Assembly (NCBI GenBank): GCA_944474755.1
Contig: OX104123.1
Location: 15,132,275 to 15,196,274 of the forward strand
Direction: 5' to 3'
From: Limnoperna fortunei
Taxonomy: Eukaryota > Mollusca > Bivalvia > Mytilida > Modiolidae
Length of the DNA: 64,000 nucleotides
Below, piece by piece: positions 38,001 through 52,476 of the stretch. Below the pieces are notes generated by a model. It saw only the letters and a program-made list of their open reading frames with translations, was not told the DNA's origin and searched no databases. Positions within the stretch are counted from its first letter, which is position 1. The number at the start of each line of letters is the position of its first letter. Position numbers and translations under genes: made by a program.

Positions 38001-38750
38001 TTCATTGAACAATTTTTGACATAAAAGACCAAATGTAGGTCTCAATGAGAGGAACATTTTTCTTATATATTGTCTGCTTCAATTTTGTATGGTATTTGAG
38101 TAATATTGAAAACAATATTTAGCCGAAACCTGTCAAGGGCAATAACTCCTAAATGGTTCATTGAACAATTTTTGACATAGAAGACCAAATGTAGGTCTCA
38201 ATGAGAGGAGTATTTTTCCAATTTATTGTCTGCTTCTATCTTTTACAGTTTTCGAGTTGTTATGATAACAAGATTGGAGGCCTAAGGTCGAGGTCATATC
38301 TGAACTTTGACCTTGAGATTTTCTTGAAGGTAATATCACAGGACAACAAATGGTGAAGACCCAAGGTGTTTTCGACTTCCAGTTTGTGAGTTTTGGTGAT
38401 GACCGGAGTCATTGAAACATTCAAGGTATACCGCTCGCCTTCGCTCGACAAAATTTTTTGGCCAAATTATGGCACAAAGTTGTCTCAAAAGTTCCTTAAC
38501 ATTTCTCACTTTTCAGTTTTTCTCTAAATTTTATAGTTTCTGAGTTAACCTGATAACAAGGTTTTCGGTGTTTGGGCAGATAACTCTGTAAAGAAAAAGT
38601 TTTCGGTGTCGCAGGGTCAAATCTGAACAGGTCTTAAGAGTACGATACTTGGTTTGAAAGATCAAAATGATATGTCGCGAACCCTTTTTTATGGACTGTT
38701 TTGAAAATGTGGCGGAAAAAAAAAGGAAGAATAATAATAATAATAATAAA
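35091..38750 (+). repeat. Module B7 (B-II, five palindromes)
   Basis: Begins with an additional variant palindrome (GGTCTTTCCCTTGGAAAGG) followed by the usual four. Poly-C run 13, heat-shock-like motif intact at 35551-35563, five monomers, B-II tail. Confidence 0.92.
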
Positions 38751-39792
38751 GATAGGCCATTTGTTCAGAGAACAAATGTGAGGTCTTTCCCTGTATTTTG
38801 TTAGTGTTATGTCTAGGTATATAGTTGCTAATGACTTAACGGTCAGTTACTATGGTTTAAATGTATAAAGCAAGTTGTCCAAAGTCAGAAAATGTATGGT
38901 TGCTAAGGACATTTAGTTGGTTGCTATGGACAAAATGCCACTTCTGGTCGTGAAATGACAAATTTCTATAAAGCACATCATTCTGATTCTAAAAATATAT
39001 GGTTGCTAAGGACTTTTTATAACAGTTACCTTGTTGCTAGGGTATGACCTTGACCTATGACCTTTGACCTTGGCTCAAATTGAAGCTCTTTTGATACTGA
39101 TCACTTTAAACCTATATGTTTACTATATTATCTCTAACCATTTTCAATTTAGAAGTCAAAAACCAATCAACCGAAACATGTCAAGGGCAATAACTCTTAA
39201 ACGGTAAATTGAACAGTTTCGTACATTAAAGACCAAATGTAGGTCTCAATGAGAGGAGTATTTTACCAATTTATTGTCTGCTTCCATCTTTTACGGTTTT
39301 CGAGTTGTTATCATAACAAGATTCGAGGCCTAAGGTTGAGGTCATATCTCAACTTTAACCTTGAGATTTTCCTTAAGGACATGTCACAAAACAACAAATG
39401 GTGAACAACCAAGGTGTTTTCGACTTCCGGTTTGTGAGTTTTGGTGATGACCGGAGTGATTGAAACATTCAAGGTATACCGCTCGCTTTCGCTCGACAAA
39501 ATTTTTTGGCCAAATTATGGCACAAACTTGTCTCAAAAGTTCCTTAACATTTCTCACTTTTCAGTTTTTCTCTAAATTGTATAGTTTCTGAGTTGTTCTG
39601 ATAACAAGGTTTACGGTGTTGGGGCAGATAACTCCGTAAAGAAAAAGTTTTCGGTCTCGCAGGGTGAACAGCTAACAGGTCTTAAGAGTTCGATACTTGG
39701 TTTAAAAGATCAAAATGATATGTCGCGAAGTCTTTTTCACAGACTGTTTTGAAATGTGGCGGAAGAAAAAGAATAAGAATAATAATAATAAT
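38751..39792 (+). repeat. Module C3 (complete C copy)
   Basis: Head GATAGGCCATTTGTTCAGAG with CCCTGTATTTTGTTAGTG, one monomer, and a complete tail ending GTGGCGGAAGAAAAAG and (AAT)n. Unlike C1 and C2 it has no truncated partner, so it shows what an undisrupted C looks like (1042 bp). Confidence 0.87.
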
Positions 39793-42700
39793 CAGAAGAA
39801 ATACAGTAAGGTCTTCCCACTGGAAGTGGGAAAGACCTTAATAATCATAAGAAATACAGTAAGGTCTTCCCACTGGAAGTGGGAAAGACCTTAATAATCA
39901 TAAGAAATACAGTAAGGTCTTCCCACTGGAAGTGGGAAAGACCTTAATAATAATCAGAAGAAATACAATAAGGTCTTCCCACTGGAAGTGGGAAAGACCT
40001 TAATAATAATAATAATCAGAAGAAATACAGTAAGGTCTTCCCACTGGAAGTGGGAAAGACCTTAATAAAAGGACATTTGTTCAGTAGAACAAATGCACAG
40101 GAAGGTCTTTCCCTCGTTATCGTTTCTATAGGAAAAACTGGCGTTAAACGTTAAACAAGAGGTCCCAGAGGGTGAAAATCTATCATTTTACATCGTAATA
40201 TACCCGTATACCCCCCCCCCCCCCCCGCCTCCCCGGGGGGTTTCTATTCCATTGTTTCTAGAACGTTCTTATTACAAAATTGAAGGAAAAAAAAGGGCCC
40301 GGCCCCTCCACCCCAGGGCCAGCATGATTTATTGTTTTTGACATGCTGTCCCTGGGTGGAGAGTTGGGCCCTTTTTGGGTTCATAGTTTTATATGCAACT
40401 ATGATTATATAAAAACCGGGAACCAGTTTTTTTGTTTATTTGTTTGTTTGTTTACTTTTCTGTTTTTAACTATATGTTTGGTATTTTAATGACTTTTCTT
40501 GACTTGTAGGGGAAGAGAAAGAGATTTATGGTAAAAGGCAAAGAACAGAACTGGCTGGAGTCACGTGACATTGTTATATAATATCACGGAGATAGTTTTA
40601 TTTTATCATTCTAGGGAGTTACGATGGTCTGAACGGACCTATATATGACATGATGCACGATCTGTAATCTCAGTGATTGTTTAATTCAGGACGACACGGA
40701 TTAATATCAACGGAGCATTGTTTCAATTTGTTATTGTTTCAGATCGATCATTTAAAGACATTTTTCAAATTATTTCATAGGAATTTCACGCTGGAAAATA
40801 AGGACACGAGTCACGTAGCAGACGACCGAATAAACAAAAATTCACGTCGGAAATTGTTTCAATTTGATTCAAATGTGAGGTAAAATGCAGTTCGGATAGT
40901 TAGAACAACTTGTTGAGAAAGGATTTACACTATGATTCACTGACGATAACTGAAATGGACATCACAGCTGACGAAATTTACAAATAAGGGGGAGGGGTGG
41001 TCATGTGTTTCAATCTGGGATTTGGAGGATTTATTGACTAGCATACTTTGAGGAAATACGTTTTTAGACTGAAATCCACATTCTAAACGGAAAATATCTT
41101 CTTTTTACCTAACAAAGTAAGTTGATTAAATTTAGTGTTAACTTTGGTCATGTATGATGTATATTGAAAAAATGTACACTATGAACATGATGAAAGTAGA
41201 CCAAACTACATAACATTTTATGCAAAACTTATTTTGTCATACATCTTGGTATTTTTAATTGATTGTCTCCATACAATATTATTATTATGATTCAGAAATA
41301 ACTTTGTACTCATTTTTAATGGAGAAACACACTAAAATGGGACACAACAGCTTTACATATTTTAAATTTAATAATTAAACAATAAGGAAAAGAGGGAAAC
41401 TTGTAGAAATCAAAAGGTTTTGTTTTAACTTTGGATTAAAAGTGTCGATTTAGGCTATTGTCACAGTGTTGAACATTTTTTCATGAAAATCTAAGAATAT
41501 AGTGTACCATTTTTAAAGTAATTGCACTTAAATTGCTAATTTCTGTATATATGTTCAAGTTAACATCATTTCAATCATTTTAATAATTATCACATTTGGT
41601 TTAATACAGCAATTTTGCAACAAAGTGCATGTTTTCTTCACTCGACACATAATTACGCATTGTAGGAACTGGCTCAATGTTCATTATTTTATCAATTTTT
41701 GTTTAATACAGAAATTTTGTAACAAAGTGCATGTTTTCTTCACTCGACACATAATTACGCATTGTAGGAACTCACTCAATGTTCATGATTTTATCAATTT
41801 TTGCCAAAAGTTAGTTTTTTATGTTACAAAAAGTACATGTAGTATGTACTTAAAATTTGAAATTAGTGTTTAAGCCATTTTGAAATGTCCATCATTGAAA
41901 ATTTTTAAGTCTCATATGATTACCCCTTTCTAAGCCAAAAAGTACTAATCTTGATACATATTAATTCTTAGTTGTTTTTTTTCGCTCGACAAGTCTTATC
42001 AGGTCCATATCAAATGAGCTCGAAGATATAAGATACTCTCTAGATACTGGTTATGTGTTACGTTTTATATATTGTAACACTTCTTAGTGTCTGGACAGGT
42101 CTGATTAATTGCAGCAAAGATGTGTATTTTTTTTATCGTGATGCATGTTTTCCTTTATATTCATGAGCTTTGGTCAAAAAGCTAGGCAGATTCTTCGCAC
42201 ACGACATATGACCATGTTAACTATATTATCTCTAACCGTTTTCAAGTTTTAACCAAAAAACGGAATAACTCACACATGTCAAGGGCTGTTACTCGAAAAC
42301 GGTTCATCGCACACCTTTGGTTCAAATGTACCAAATGAAGGTCTCGACAAAATTTAGCATATACGTGTCAAGGGCCATAACCTGGAAAACTGTTTGTCAC
42401 ACAGTTTTCGACACTATATATCAAATGTAGATCTCAACGAGAGGAACATTTTTCTCATATATTGTCTGCTTCAATTTTGTATGGTTTTAGAGTTATATTG
42501 AAAATAAAAGTTAGCCGAAACCAGTCAAGGGCCATAACCTCGAAAACGGTTTGTCGCACAGTTTTCAACTATTTATATCAAATGTAGATCTCAATGAGAG
42601 GAACATTTTTCTCATATATTGTCTGCTTCAATTTTGTATAGTTTTTGAGTAATATTGAAAACAAAATTTAGCCAAAACCTGTCAAGGGCAATAACTCCTA

Positions 42701-43458
42701 AACGGTTCATTGAACAATTTTTGACATAAAAGACCAAATGTAGGTCTCAATGAGAGGAACATTTTTCTTATATATTGTCTGCTTCAATTTTGTATGGTAT
42801 TTGAGTAATATTGAAAACAATATTTAGCCGAAACCTGTCAAGGGCAATAACTCCTAAATGGTTCATTGAACAATTTTTGACATAGAAGACCAAATGTAGG
42901 TCTCAATGAGAGGAGTATTTTTCCAATTTATTGTCTGCTTCTATCTTTTACAGTTTTCGAGTTGTTATGATAACAAGATTGGAGGCCTAAGGTCGAGGTC
43001 ATATCTGAACTTTGACCTTGAGATTTTCTTGAAGGTAATATCACAGGACAACAAATGGTGAAGACCCAAGGTGTTTTCGACTTCCAGTTTGTGAGTTTTG
43101 GTGATGACCGGAGTCATTGAAACATTCAAGGTATACCGCTCGCCTTCGCTCGACAAAATTTTTTGGCCAAATTATGGCACAAAGTTGTCTCAAAAGTTCC
43201 TTAACATTTCTCACTTTTCAGTTTTTCTCTAAATTTTATAGTTTCTGAGTTAACCTGATAACAAGGTTTTCGGTGTTTGGGCAGATAACTCTGTAAAGAA
43301 AAAGTTTTCGGTGTCGCAGGGTCAAATCTGAACAGGTCTTAAGAGTACGATACTTGGTTTGAAAGATCAAAATGATATGTCGCGAACCCTTTTTTATGGA
43401 CTGTTTTGAAAATGTGGCGGAAAAAAAAAGGAAGAATAATAATAATAATAATAATAAT
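39793..43458 (+). repeat. Module B8 (B-II, five palindromes)
   Basis: 3666 bp copy with five palindrome units, a 16-base poly-C run, an intact heat-shock-like motif at 40256-40268, and five monomers. Followed directly by B9 without any A, C or D module. Confidence 0.92.
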
Positions 43459-46400
43459 CATAAGAAATACAGTAAGGTCTTCCCACTGGAAGTGGGAAAG
43501 ACCTTAATAATCATAAGAAATACAGTAAGGTCTTCCCACTGGAAGTGGGAAAGACCTTAATAATAATCAGAAGAAATACAATAAGGTCTTCCCACTGGAA
43601 GTGGGAAAGACCTTAATAATAATAATAATCAGAAGAAATACAGTAAGGTCTTCCCACTGGAAGTGGGAAAGACCTTAATAAAAGGACATTTGTTCAGTAG
43701 AACAAATGCACAGGAAGGTCTTTCCCTCGTTATCGTTTCTATAGGAAAAACTGGCGTTAAACGTTAAACAAGAGGTCCCAGAGGGTGAAAATCTATCATT
43801 TTACATCGTAATATACCCGTATACCCCCCCCCCCCCCCGCCTCCCCGGGGGGTTTCTATTCCATTGTTTCTAGAACGTTCTTATTACAAAATTGAAGGAA
43901 AAAAAAGGGCCCGGCCCCTCCACCCCAGGGCCAGCATGATTTATTGTTTTTGACATGCTGTCCCTGGGTGGAGAGTTGGGCCCTTTTTGGGTTCATAGTT
44001 TTATATGCAACTATGATTATATAAAAACCGGGAACCAGTTTTTTTGTTTATTTGTTTGTTTGTTTACTTTTCTGTTTTTAACTATATGTTTGGTATTTTA
44101 ATGACTTTTCTTGACTTGTAGGGGAAGAGAAAGAGATTTATGGTAAAAGGCAAAGAACAGAACTGGCTGGAGTCACGTGACATTGTTATATAATATCACG
44201 GAGATAGTTTTATTTTATCATTCTAGGGAGTTACGATGGTCTGAACGGACCTATATATGACATGATGCACGATCTGTAATCTCAGTGATTGTTTAATTCA
44301 GGACGACACGGATTAATATCAACGGAGCATTGTTTCAATTTGTTATTGTTTCAGATCGATCATTTAAAGACATTTTTCAAATTATTTCATAGGAATTTCA
44401 CGCTGGAAAATAAGGACACGAGTCACGTAGCAGACGACCGAATAAACAAAAATTCACGTCGGAAATTGTTTCAATTTGATTCAAATGTGAGGTAAAATGC
44501 AGTTCGGATAGTTAGAACAACTTGTTGAGAAAGGATTTACACTATGATTCACTGACGATAACTGAAATGGACATCACAGCTGACGAAATTTACAAATAAG
44601 GGGGAGGGGTGGTCATGTGTTTCAATCTGGGATTTGGAGGATTTATTGACTAGCATACTTTGAGGAAATACGTTTTTAGACTGAAATCCACATTCTAAAC
44701 GGAAAATATCTTCTTTTTACCTAACAAAGTAAGTTGATTAAATTTAGTGTTAACTTTGGTCATGTATGATGTATATTGAAAAAATGTACACTATGAACAT
44801 GATGAAAGTAGACCAAACTACATAACATTTTATGCAAAACTTATTTTGTCATACATCTTGGTATTTTTAATTGATTGTCTCCATACAATATTATTATTAT
44901 GATTCAGAAATAACTTTGTACTCATTTTTAATGGAGAAACACACTAAAATGGGACACAACAGCTTTACATATTTTAAATTTAATAATTAAACAATAAGGA
45001 AAAGAGGGAAACTTGTAGAAATCAAAAGGTTTTGTTTTAACTTTGGATTAAAAGTGTCGATTTAGGCTATTGTCACAGTGTTGAACATTTTTTCATGAAA
45101 ATCTAAGAATATAGTGTACCATTTTTAAAGTAATTGCACTTAAATTGCTAATTTCTGTATATATGTTCAAGTTAACATCATTTCAATCATTTTAATAATT
45201 ATCACATTTGGTTTAATACAGCAATTTTGCAACAAAGTGCATGTTTTCTTCACTCGACACATAATTACGCATTGTAGGAACTGGCTCAATGTTCATTATT
45301 TTATCAATTTTTGTTTAATACAGAAATTTTGTAACAAAGTGCATGTTTTCTTCACTCGACACATAATTACGCATTGTAGGAACTCACTCAATGTTCATGA
45401 TTTTATCAATTTTTGCCAAAAGTTAGTTTTTTATGTTACAAAAAGTACATGTAGTATGTACTTAAAATTTGAAATTAGTGTTTAAGCCATTTTGAAATGT
45501 CCATCATTGAAAATTTTTAAGTCTCATATGATTACCCCTTTCTAAGCCAAAAAGTACTAATCTTGATACATATTAATTCTTAGTTGTTTTTTTTCGCTCG
45601 ACAAGTCTTATCAGGTCCATATCAAATGAGCTCGAAGATATAAGATACTCTCTAGATACTGGTTATGTGTTACGTTTTATATATTGTAACACTTCTTAGT
45701 GTCTGGACAGGTCTGATTAATTGCAGCAAAGATGTGTATTTTTTTTATCGTGATGCATGTTTTCCTTTATATTCATGAGCTTTGGTCAAAAAGCTAGGCA
45801 GATTCTTCGCACACGACATATGACCATGTTAACTATATTATCTCTAACCGTTTTCAAGTTTTAACCAAAAAACGGAATAACTCACACATGTCAAGGGCTG
45901 TTACTCGAAAACGGTTCATCGCACACCTTTGGTTCAAATGTACCAAATGAAGGTCTCGACAAAATTTAGCATATACGTGTCAAGGGCCATAACCTGGAAA
46001 ACTGTTTGTCACACAGTTTTCGACACTATATATCAAATGTAGATCTCAACGAGAGGAACATTTTTCTCATATATTGTCTGCTTCAATTTTGTATGGTTTT
46101 AGAGTTATATTGAAAATAAAAGTTAGCCGAAACCAGTCAAGGGCCATAACCTCGAAAACGGTTTGTCGCACAGTTTTCAACTATTTATATCAAATGTAGA
46201 TCTCAATGAGAGGAACATTTTTCTCATATATTGTCTGCTTCAATTTTGTATAGTTTTTGAGTAATATTGAAAACAAAATTTAGCCAAAACCTGTCAAGGG
46301 CAATAACTCCTAAACGGTTCATTGAACAATTTTTGACATAAAAGACCAAATGTAGGTCTCAATGAGAGGAACATTTTTCTTATATATTGTCTGCTTCAAT

Positions 46401-47070
46401 TTTGTATGGTATTTGAGTAATATTGAAAACAATATTTAGCCGAAACCTGTCAAGGGCAATAACTCCTAAATGGTTCATTGAACAATTTTTGACATAGAAG
46501 ACCAAATGTAGGTCTCAATGAGAGGAGTATTTTTCCAATTTATTGTCTGCTTCTATCTTTTACAGTTTTCGAGTTGTTATGATAACAAGATTGGAGGCCT
46601 AAGGTCGAGGTCATATCTGAACTTTGACCTTGAGATTTTCTTGAAGGTAATATCACAGGACAACAAATGGTGAAGACCCAAGGTGTTTTCGACTTCCAGT
46701 TTGTGAGTTTTGGTGATGACCGGAGTCATTGAAACATTCAAGGTATACCGCTCGCCTTCGCTCGACAAAATTTTTTGGCCAAATTATGGCACAAAGTTGT
46801 CTCAAAAGTTCCTTAACATTTCTCACTTTTCAGTTTTTCTCTAAATTTTATAGTTTCTGAGTTAACCTGATAACAAGGTTTTCGGTGTTTGGGCAGATAA
46901 CTCTGTAAAGAAAAAGTTTTCGGTGTCGCAGGGTTAAATCTGAACAGGTCTTAAGAGTACGATACTTGGTTTGAAAGATCAAAATGATATGTCGCGAACC
47001 CTTTTTTATGGACTGTTTTGAAAATGTGGCGGAAAAAAAAAGGAAGAATAATAATAATAATAATAATAAT
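43459..47070 (+). repeat. Module B9 (B-II, 3612 bp)
   Basis: Direct head-to-tail neighbour of B8 and B10. The only change noticed against B8 and B10, apart from simple-repeat length, is GGGTTAAATCTG for GGGTCAAATCTG near 46934. Heat-shock-like motif at 43868-43880, poly-C run 15. Confidence 0.92.
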
Positions 47071-50000
47071 CATAAGAAATACAGTAAGGTCTTCCCACTG
47101 GAAGTGGGAAAGACCTTAATAATCATAAGAAATACAGTAAGGTCTTCCCACTGGAAGTGGGAAAGACCTTAATAATAATCAGAAGAAATACAATAAGGTC
47201 TTCCCACTGGAAGTGGGAAAGACCTTAATAATAATAATAATCAGAAGAAATACAGTAAGGTCTTCCCACTGGAAGTGGGAAAGACCTTAATAAAAGGACA
47301 TTTGTTCAGTAGAACAAATGCACAGGAAGGTCTTTCCCTCGTTATCGTTTCTATAGGAAAAACTGGCGTTAAACGTTAAACAAGAGGTCCCAGAGGGTGA
47401 AAATCTATCATTTTACATCGTAATATACCCGTATACCCCCCCCCCCCCCCGCCTCCCCGGGGGGTTTCTATTCCATTGTTTCTAGAACGTTCTTATTACA
47501 AAATTGAAGGAAAAAAAAGGGCCCGGCCCCTCCACCCCAGGGCCAGCATGATTTATTGTTTTTGACATGCTGTCCCTGGGTGGAGAGTTGGGCCCTTTTT
47601 GGGTTCATAGTTTTATATGCAACTATGATTATATAAAAACCGGGAACCAGTTTTTTTGTTTATTTGTTTGTTTGTTTACTTTTCTGTTTTTAACTATATG
47701 TTTGGTATTTTAATGACTTTTCTTGACTTGTAGGGGAAGAGAAAGAGATTTATGGTAAAAGGCAAAGAACAGAACTGGCTGGAGTCACGTGACATTGTTA
47801 TATAATATCACGGAGATAGTTTTATTTTATCATTCTAGGGAGTTACGATGGTCTGAACGGACCTATATATGACATGATGCACGATCTGTAATCTCAGTGA
47901 TTGTTTAATTCAGGACGACACGGATTAATATCAACGGAGCATTGTTTCAATTTGTTATTGTTTCAGATCGATCATTTAAAGACATTTTTCAAATTATTTC
48001 ATAGGAATTTCACGCTGGAAAATAAGGACACGAGTCACGTAGCAGACGACCGAATAAACAAAAATTCACGTCGGAAATTGTTTCAATTTGATTCAAATGT
48101 GAGGTAAAATGCAGTTCGGATAGTTAGAACAACTTGTTGAGAAAGGATTTACACTATGATTCACTGACGATAACTGAAATGGACATCACAGCTGACGAAA
48201 TTTACAAATAAGGGGGAGGGGTGGTCATGTGTTTCAATCTGGGATTTGGAGGATTTATTGACTAGCATACTTTGAGGAAATACGTTTTTAGACTGAAATC
48301 CACATTCTAAACGGAAAATATCTTCTTTTTACCTAACAAAGTAAGTTGATTAAATTTAGTGTTAACTTTGGTCATGTATGATGTATATTGAAAAAATGTA
48401 CACTATGAACATGATGAAAGTAGACCAAACTACATAACATTTTATGCAAAACTTATTTTGTCATACATCTTGGTATTTTTAATTGATTGTCTCCATACAA
48501 TATTATTATTATGATTCAGAAATAACTTTGTACTCATTTTTAATGGAGAAACACACTAAAATGGGACACAACAGCTTTACATATTTTAAATTTAATAATT
48601 AAACAATAAGGAAAAGAGGGAAACTTGTAGAAATCAAAAGGTTTTGTTTTAACTTTGGATTAAAAGTGTCGATTTAGGCTATTGTCACAGTGTTGAACAT
48701 TTTTTCATGAAAATCTAAGAATATAGTGTACCATTTTTAAAGTAATTGCACTTAAATTGCTAATTTCTGTATATATGTTCAAGTTAACATCATTTCAATC
48801 ATTTTAATAATTATCACATTTGGTTTAATACAGCAATTTTGCAACAAAGTGCATGTTTTCTTCACTCGACACATAATTACGCATTGTAGGAACTGGCTCA
48901 ATGTTCATTATTTTATCAATTTTTGTTTAATACAGAAATTTTGTAACAAAGTGCATGTTTTCTTCACTCGACACATAATTACGCATTGTAGGAACTCACT
49001 CAATGTTCATGATTTTATCAATTTTTGCCAAAAGTTAGTTTTTTATGTTACAAAAAGTACATGTAGTATGTACTTAAAATTTGAAATTAGTGTTTAAGCC
49101 ATTTTGAAATGTCCATCATTGAAAATTTTTAAGTCTCATATGATTACCCCTTTCTAAGCCAAAAAGTACTAATCTTGATACATATTAATTCTTAGTTGTT
49201 TTTTTTCGCTCGACAAGTCTTATCAGGTCCATATCAAATGAGCTCGAAGATATAAGATACTCTCTAGATACTGGTTATGTGTTACGTTTTATATATTGTA
49301 ACACTTCTTAGTGTCTGGACAGGTCTGATTAATTGCAGCAAAGATGTGTATTTTTTTTATCGTGATGCATGTTTTCCTTTATATTCATGAGCTTTGGTCA
49401 AAAAGCTAGGCAGATTCTTCGCACACGACATATGACCATGTTAACTATATTATCTCTAACCGTTTTCAAGTTTTAACCAAAAAACGGAATAACTCACACA
49501 TGTCAAGGGCTGTTACTCGAAAACGGTTCATCGCACACCTTTGGTTCAAATGTACCAAATGAAGGTCTCGACAAAATTTAGCATATACGTGTCAAGGGCC
49601 ATAACCTGGAAAACTGTTTGTCACACAGTTTTCGACACTATATATCAAATGTAGATCTCAACGAGAGGAACATTTTTCTCATATATTGTCTGCTTCAATT
49701 TTGTATGGTTTTAGAGTTATATTGAAAATAAAAGTTAGCCGAAACCAGTCAAGGGCCATAACCTCGAAAACGGTTTGTCGCACAGTTTTCAACTATTTAT
49801 ATCAAATGTAGATCTCAATGAGAGGAACATTTTTCTCATATATTGTCTGCTTCAATTTTGTATAGTTTTTGAGTAATATTGAAAACAAAATTTAGCCAAA
49901 ACCTGTCAAGGGCAATAACTCCTAAACGGTTCATTGAACAATTTTTGACATAAAAGACCAAATGTAGGTCTCAATGAGAGGAACATTTTTCTTATATATT

Positions 50001-50673
50001 GTCTGCTTCAATTTTGTATGGTATTTGAGTAATATTGAAAACAATATTTAGCCGAAACCTGTCAAGGGCAATAACTCCTAAATGGTTCATTGAACAATTT
50101 TTGACATAGAAGACCAAATGTAGGTCTCAATGAGAGGAGTATTTTTCCAATTTATTGTCTGCTTCTATCTTTTACAGTTTTCGAGTTGTTATGATAACAA
50201 GATTGGAGGCCTAAGGTCGAGGTCATATCTGAACTTTGACCTTGAGATTTTCTTGAAGGTAATATCACAGGACAACAAATGGTGAAGACCCAAGGTGTTT
50301 TCGACTTCCAGTTTGTGAGTTTTGGTGATGACCGGAGTCATTGAAACATTCAAGGTATACCGCTCGCCTTCGCTCGACAAAATTTTTTGGCCAAATTATG
50401 GCACAAAGTTGTCTCAAAAGTTCCTTAACATTTCTCACTTTTCAGTTTTTCTCTAAATTTTATAGTTTCTGAGTTAACCTGATAACAAGGTTTTCGGTGT
50501 TTGGGCAGATAACTCTGTAAAGAAAAAGTTTTCGGTGTCGCAGGGTCAAATCTGAACAGGTCTTAAGAGTACGATACTTGGTTTGAAAGATCAAAATGAT
50601 ATGTCGCGAACCCTTTTTTATGGACTGTTTTGAAAATGTGGCGGAAAAAAAAAGGAAGAATAATAATAATAAT
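47071..50673 (+). repeat. Module B10 (B-II)
   Basis: Third direct B copy in a row. Heat-shock-like motif at 47480-47492, poly-C run 15, five monomers. Its short AAT tract leads straight into the E module. Confidence 0.92.
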
Positions 50674-51960
50674 TAAAACGCATTTGTTCCGAGAACAAAT
50701 GTGAGGTCTTTCCCTGCATTTTGTTAGTGTTATGTCTAGGTATATGGTTGCTAATGACTTTACAGTCAGTTGCTATGGTTTTTTTGTACAAAGCGAGTGG
50801 TCCCAAGTGAGAAAATGTATGGTTGCGAAGGGCTTTTAGTCGGTTGCTATGGACAAAATGTCACTTCCGGTTCGTACCTGAATCATTTTTTGTACATTTC
50901 GATGTGACGAACATTTTTCCCTTGTATTGTCTGCTTCAATTTTGTACGGTTTACCTGTTATTTTATAAAAACTGTTTACGGTATCGGCCATTTTGAAAAT
51001 GGCTGCCCATAACAATTCGAATTTGGTCTTAAATCGAAGGGCTTGTTATGACGGTCACAAAAAACCCATATGTTTACTATATTATCTTTGACCGTTTTAA
51101 AGTTGTAAGCCAAAAACTGATTTGCCGAAACATGTCAAGGGCCATAACCTCGAAAACGGTTAGTCACACAGTTTTCGACCATTTATATCAAATGTAGATC
51201 TTAATGAGAGGAACATTTTTCTGATATATTGTCAACTTCAATTTTTTATGGTTTTTGAGTTATATTGAAAACCAAATTTAGCCGAAACTTGTCAAGGGCC
51301 ATAGCCTCTAAAACCGTTTGTCGCACAGTTTTCGAATCATTATATCAAATGTAGATCTCAATGAGAGGAACATTTTTCTAGTATATTGTCTGCTTCAATT
51401 TTTTTATGGTTTTAGAGTTATATTGAAAACAAAATTTAGCAGAAACCAGTCAAGGGCCATAACCTCGAAAACGGTTTGTAGTACAGTTTTCGAATCATTA
51501 TATTAAATGTAGATCTCAATGAGAGGAACATTTTTCTAATATATTGTCTGCTTCAATTTTTGATGGTTTTAGAGTTATATTGAATACAAAATTTAGACGA
51601 AACCTATCAAGGGCCATAACCTCGAAAACGGTTTGTCGCAGTTTTCGACCATTATATCAAATGTAGATTTTAATGAGAGGAACATTTTTTTTATATATTG
51701 TCTGCTTCAATTTTTTATGGTTTTAGAGTTATATTGAAAATAAAATTTAGCCGAAACCTGTCAAGGGCCATAACTTCGAAAACGGTTTGTCGCACAGTTT
51801 TCGACTCTTTACTTCAAATGTAGATCTCAATGAGAGGAACATTTTTCTGGTATATTGTCTGCTTCAATTTTGTATGGTTTTTGAGTTATATTGAAAACAA
51901 AATTTCAATTGTGGCCATTTTGAAAATGGTGGACCGAAAAAAAAATCAGAAGCTTGTTAT
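50674..51960 (+). repeat. Module E (C-like head, five alpha monomers, no tail)
   Basis: The head is a variant (CATTTGTTCCGAGAACAAATG), followed by C-like sequence (CATTTTGTTAGTGTTATGTC). Then comes a segment unlike other modules with the palindrome GCCATTTTGAAAATGGC (50987-51003), and five type alpha monomers (words at 51134, 51291, 51449, about 51606 and 51760). After CCATTTTGAAAATGG (51915-51929) and a run of A the family similarity stops, so the usual tail and AAT tract are missing. Monomers here differ from each other more than those in B. Confidence 0.82.
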
Positions 51961-52476
51961 ATCTTTAAATTATTTTTAAAAAATTTTTCAAATAACTAAG
52001 TAATTCATTAAAGTCGAATTCTGTCTCGGGGATTTTGTCTTGGGTTCAGGTTCGCGCTACCCGAAATACCGACCACCGTTTTAGGTGGTATACCAACCCT
52101 CGTGCGCATGTGTGTTATTGCATCAGATATGTATATCCTGTTTGATTCCTTGTGTTCGTAGCGAACTTGCTTTGTTAAAATTTTCATCAGCGAACTTTTT
52201 TACGGGGTTGAGGATTGCATACCAGTTCTTGTATCAGGTTCATAGACCCCAGCGCTGTTTTGTATTTAGTTGATTAGTTGTCAGACTTTCAGATTTTCGA
52301 TATTGCCTGACGTGTGTTAGAAATCATTGACATTGTTTACCATTGGTAGGTATTAAATTGACATTCAGTGCCTTTTGAAGTGACAGCTTAAAATGTTCAA
52401 TGCAATGCACATATATGAAAAACAACTGTATCGAATTCAATATTTTAGGCCAAATAAATATTCAACAATATGAATG
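51961..52476. other. Non-repeat flank, no gene recognised
   Basis: About 500 bp outside the module family. It holds a small hairpin, ACCACC-gtttta-GGTGGT (52072-52089), and a stretch with several CpG (52025-52200). A 62-codon frame from 52085 has no recognisable features. I see no RNA gene or promoter I can support. Confidence 0.5.
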
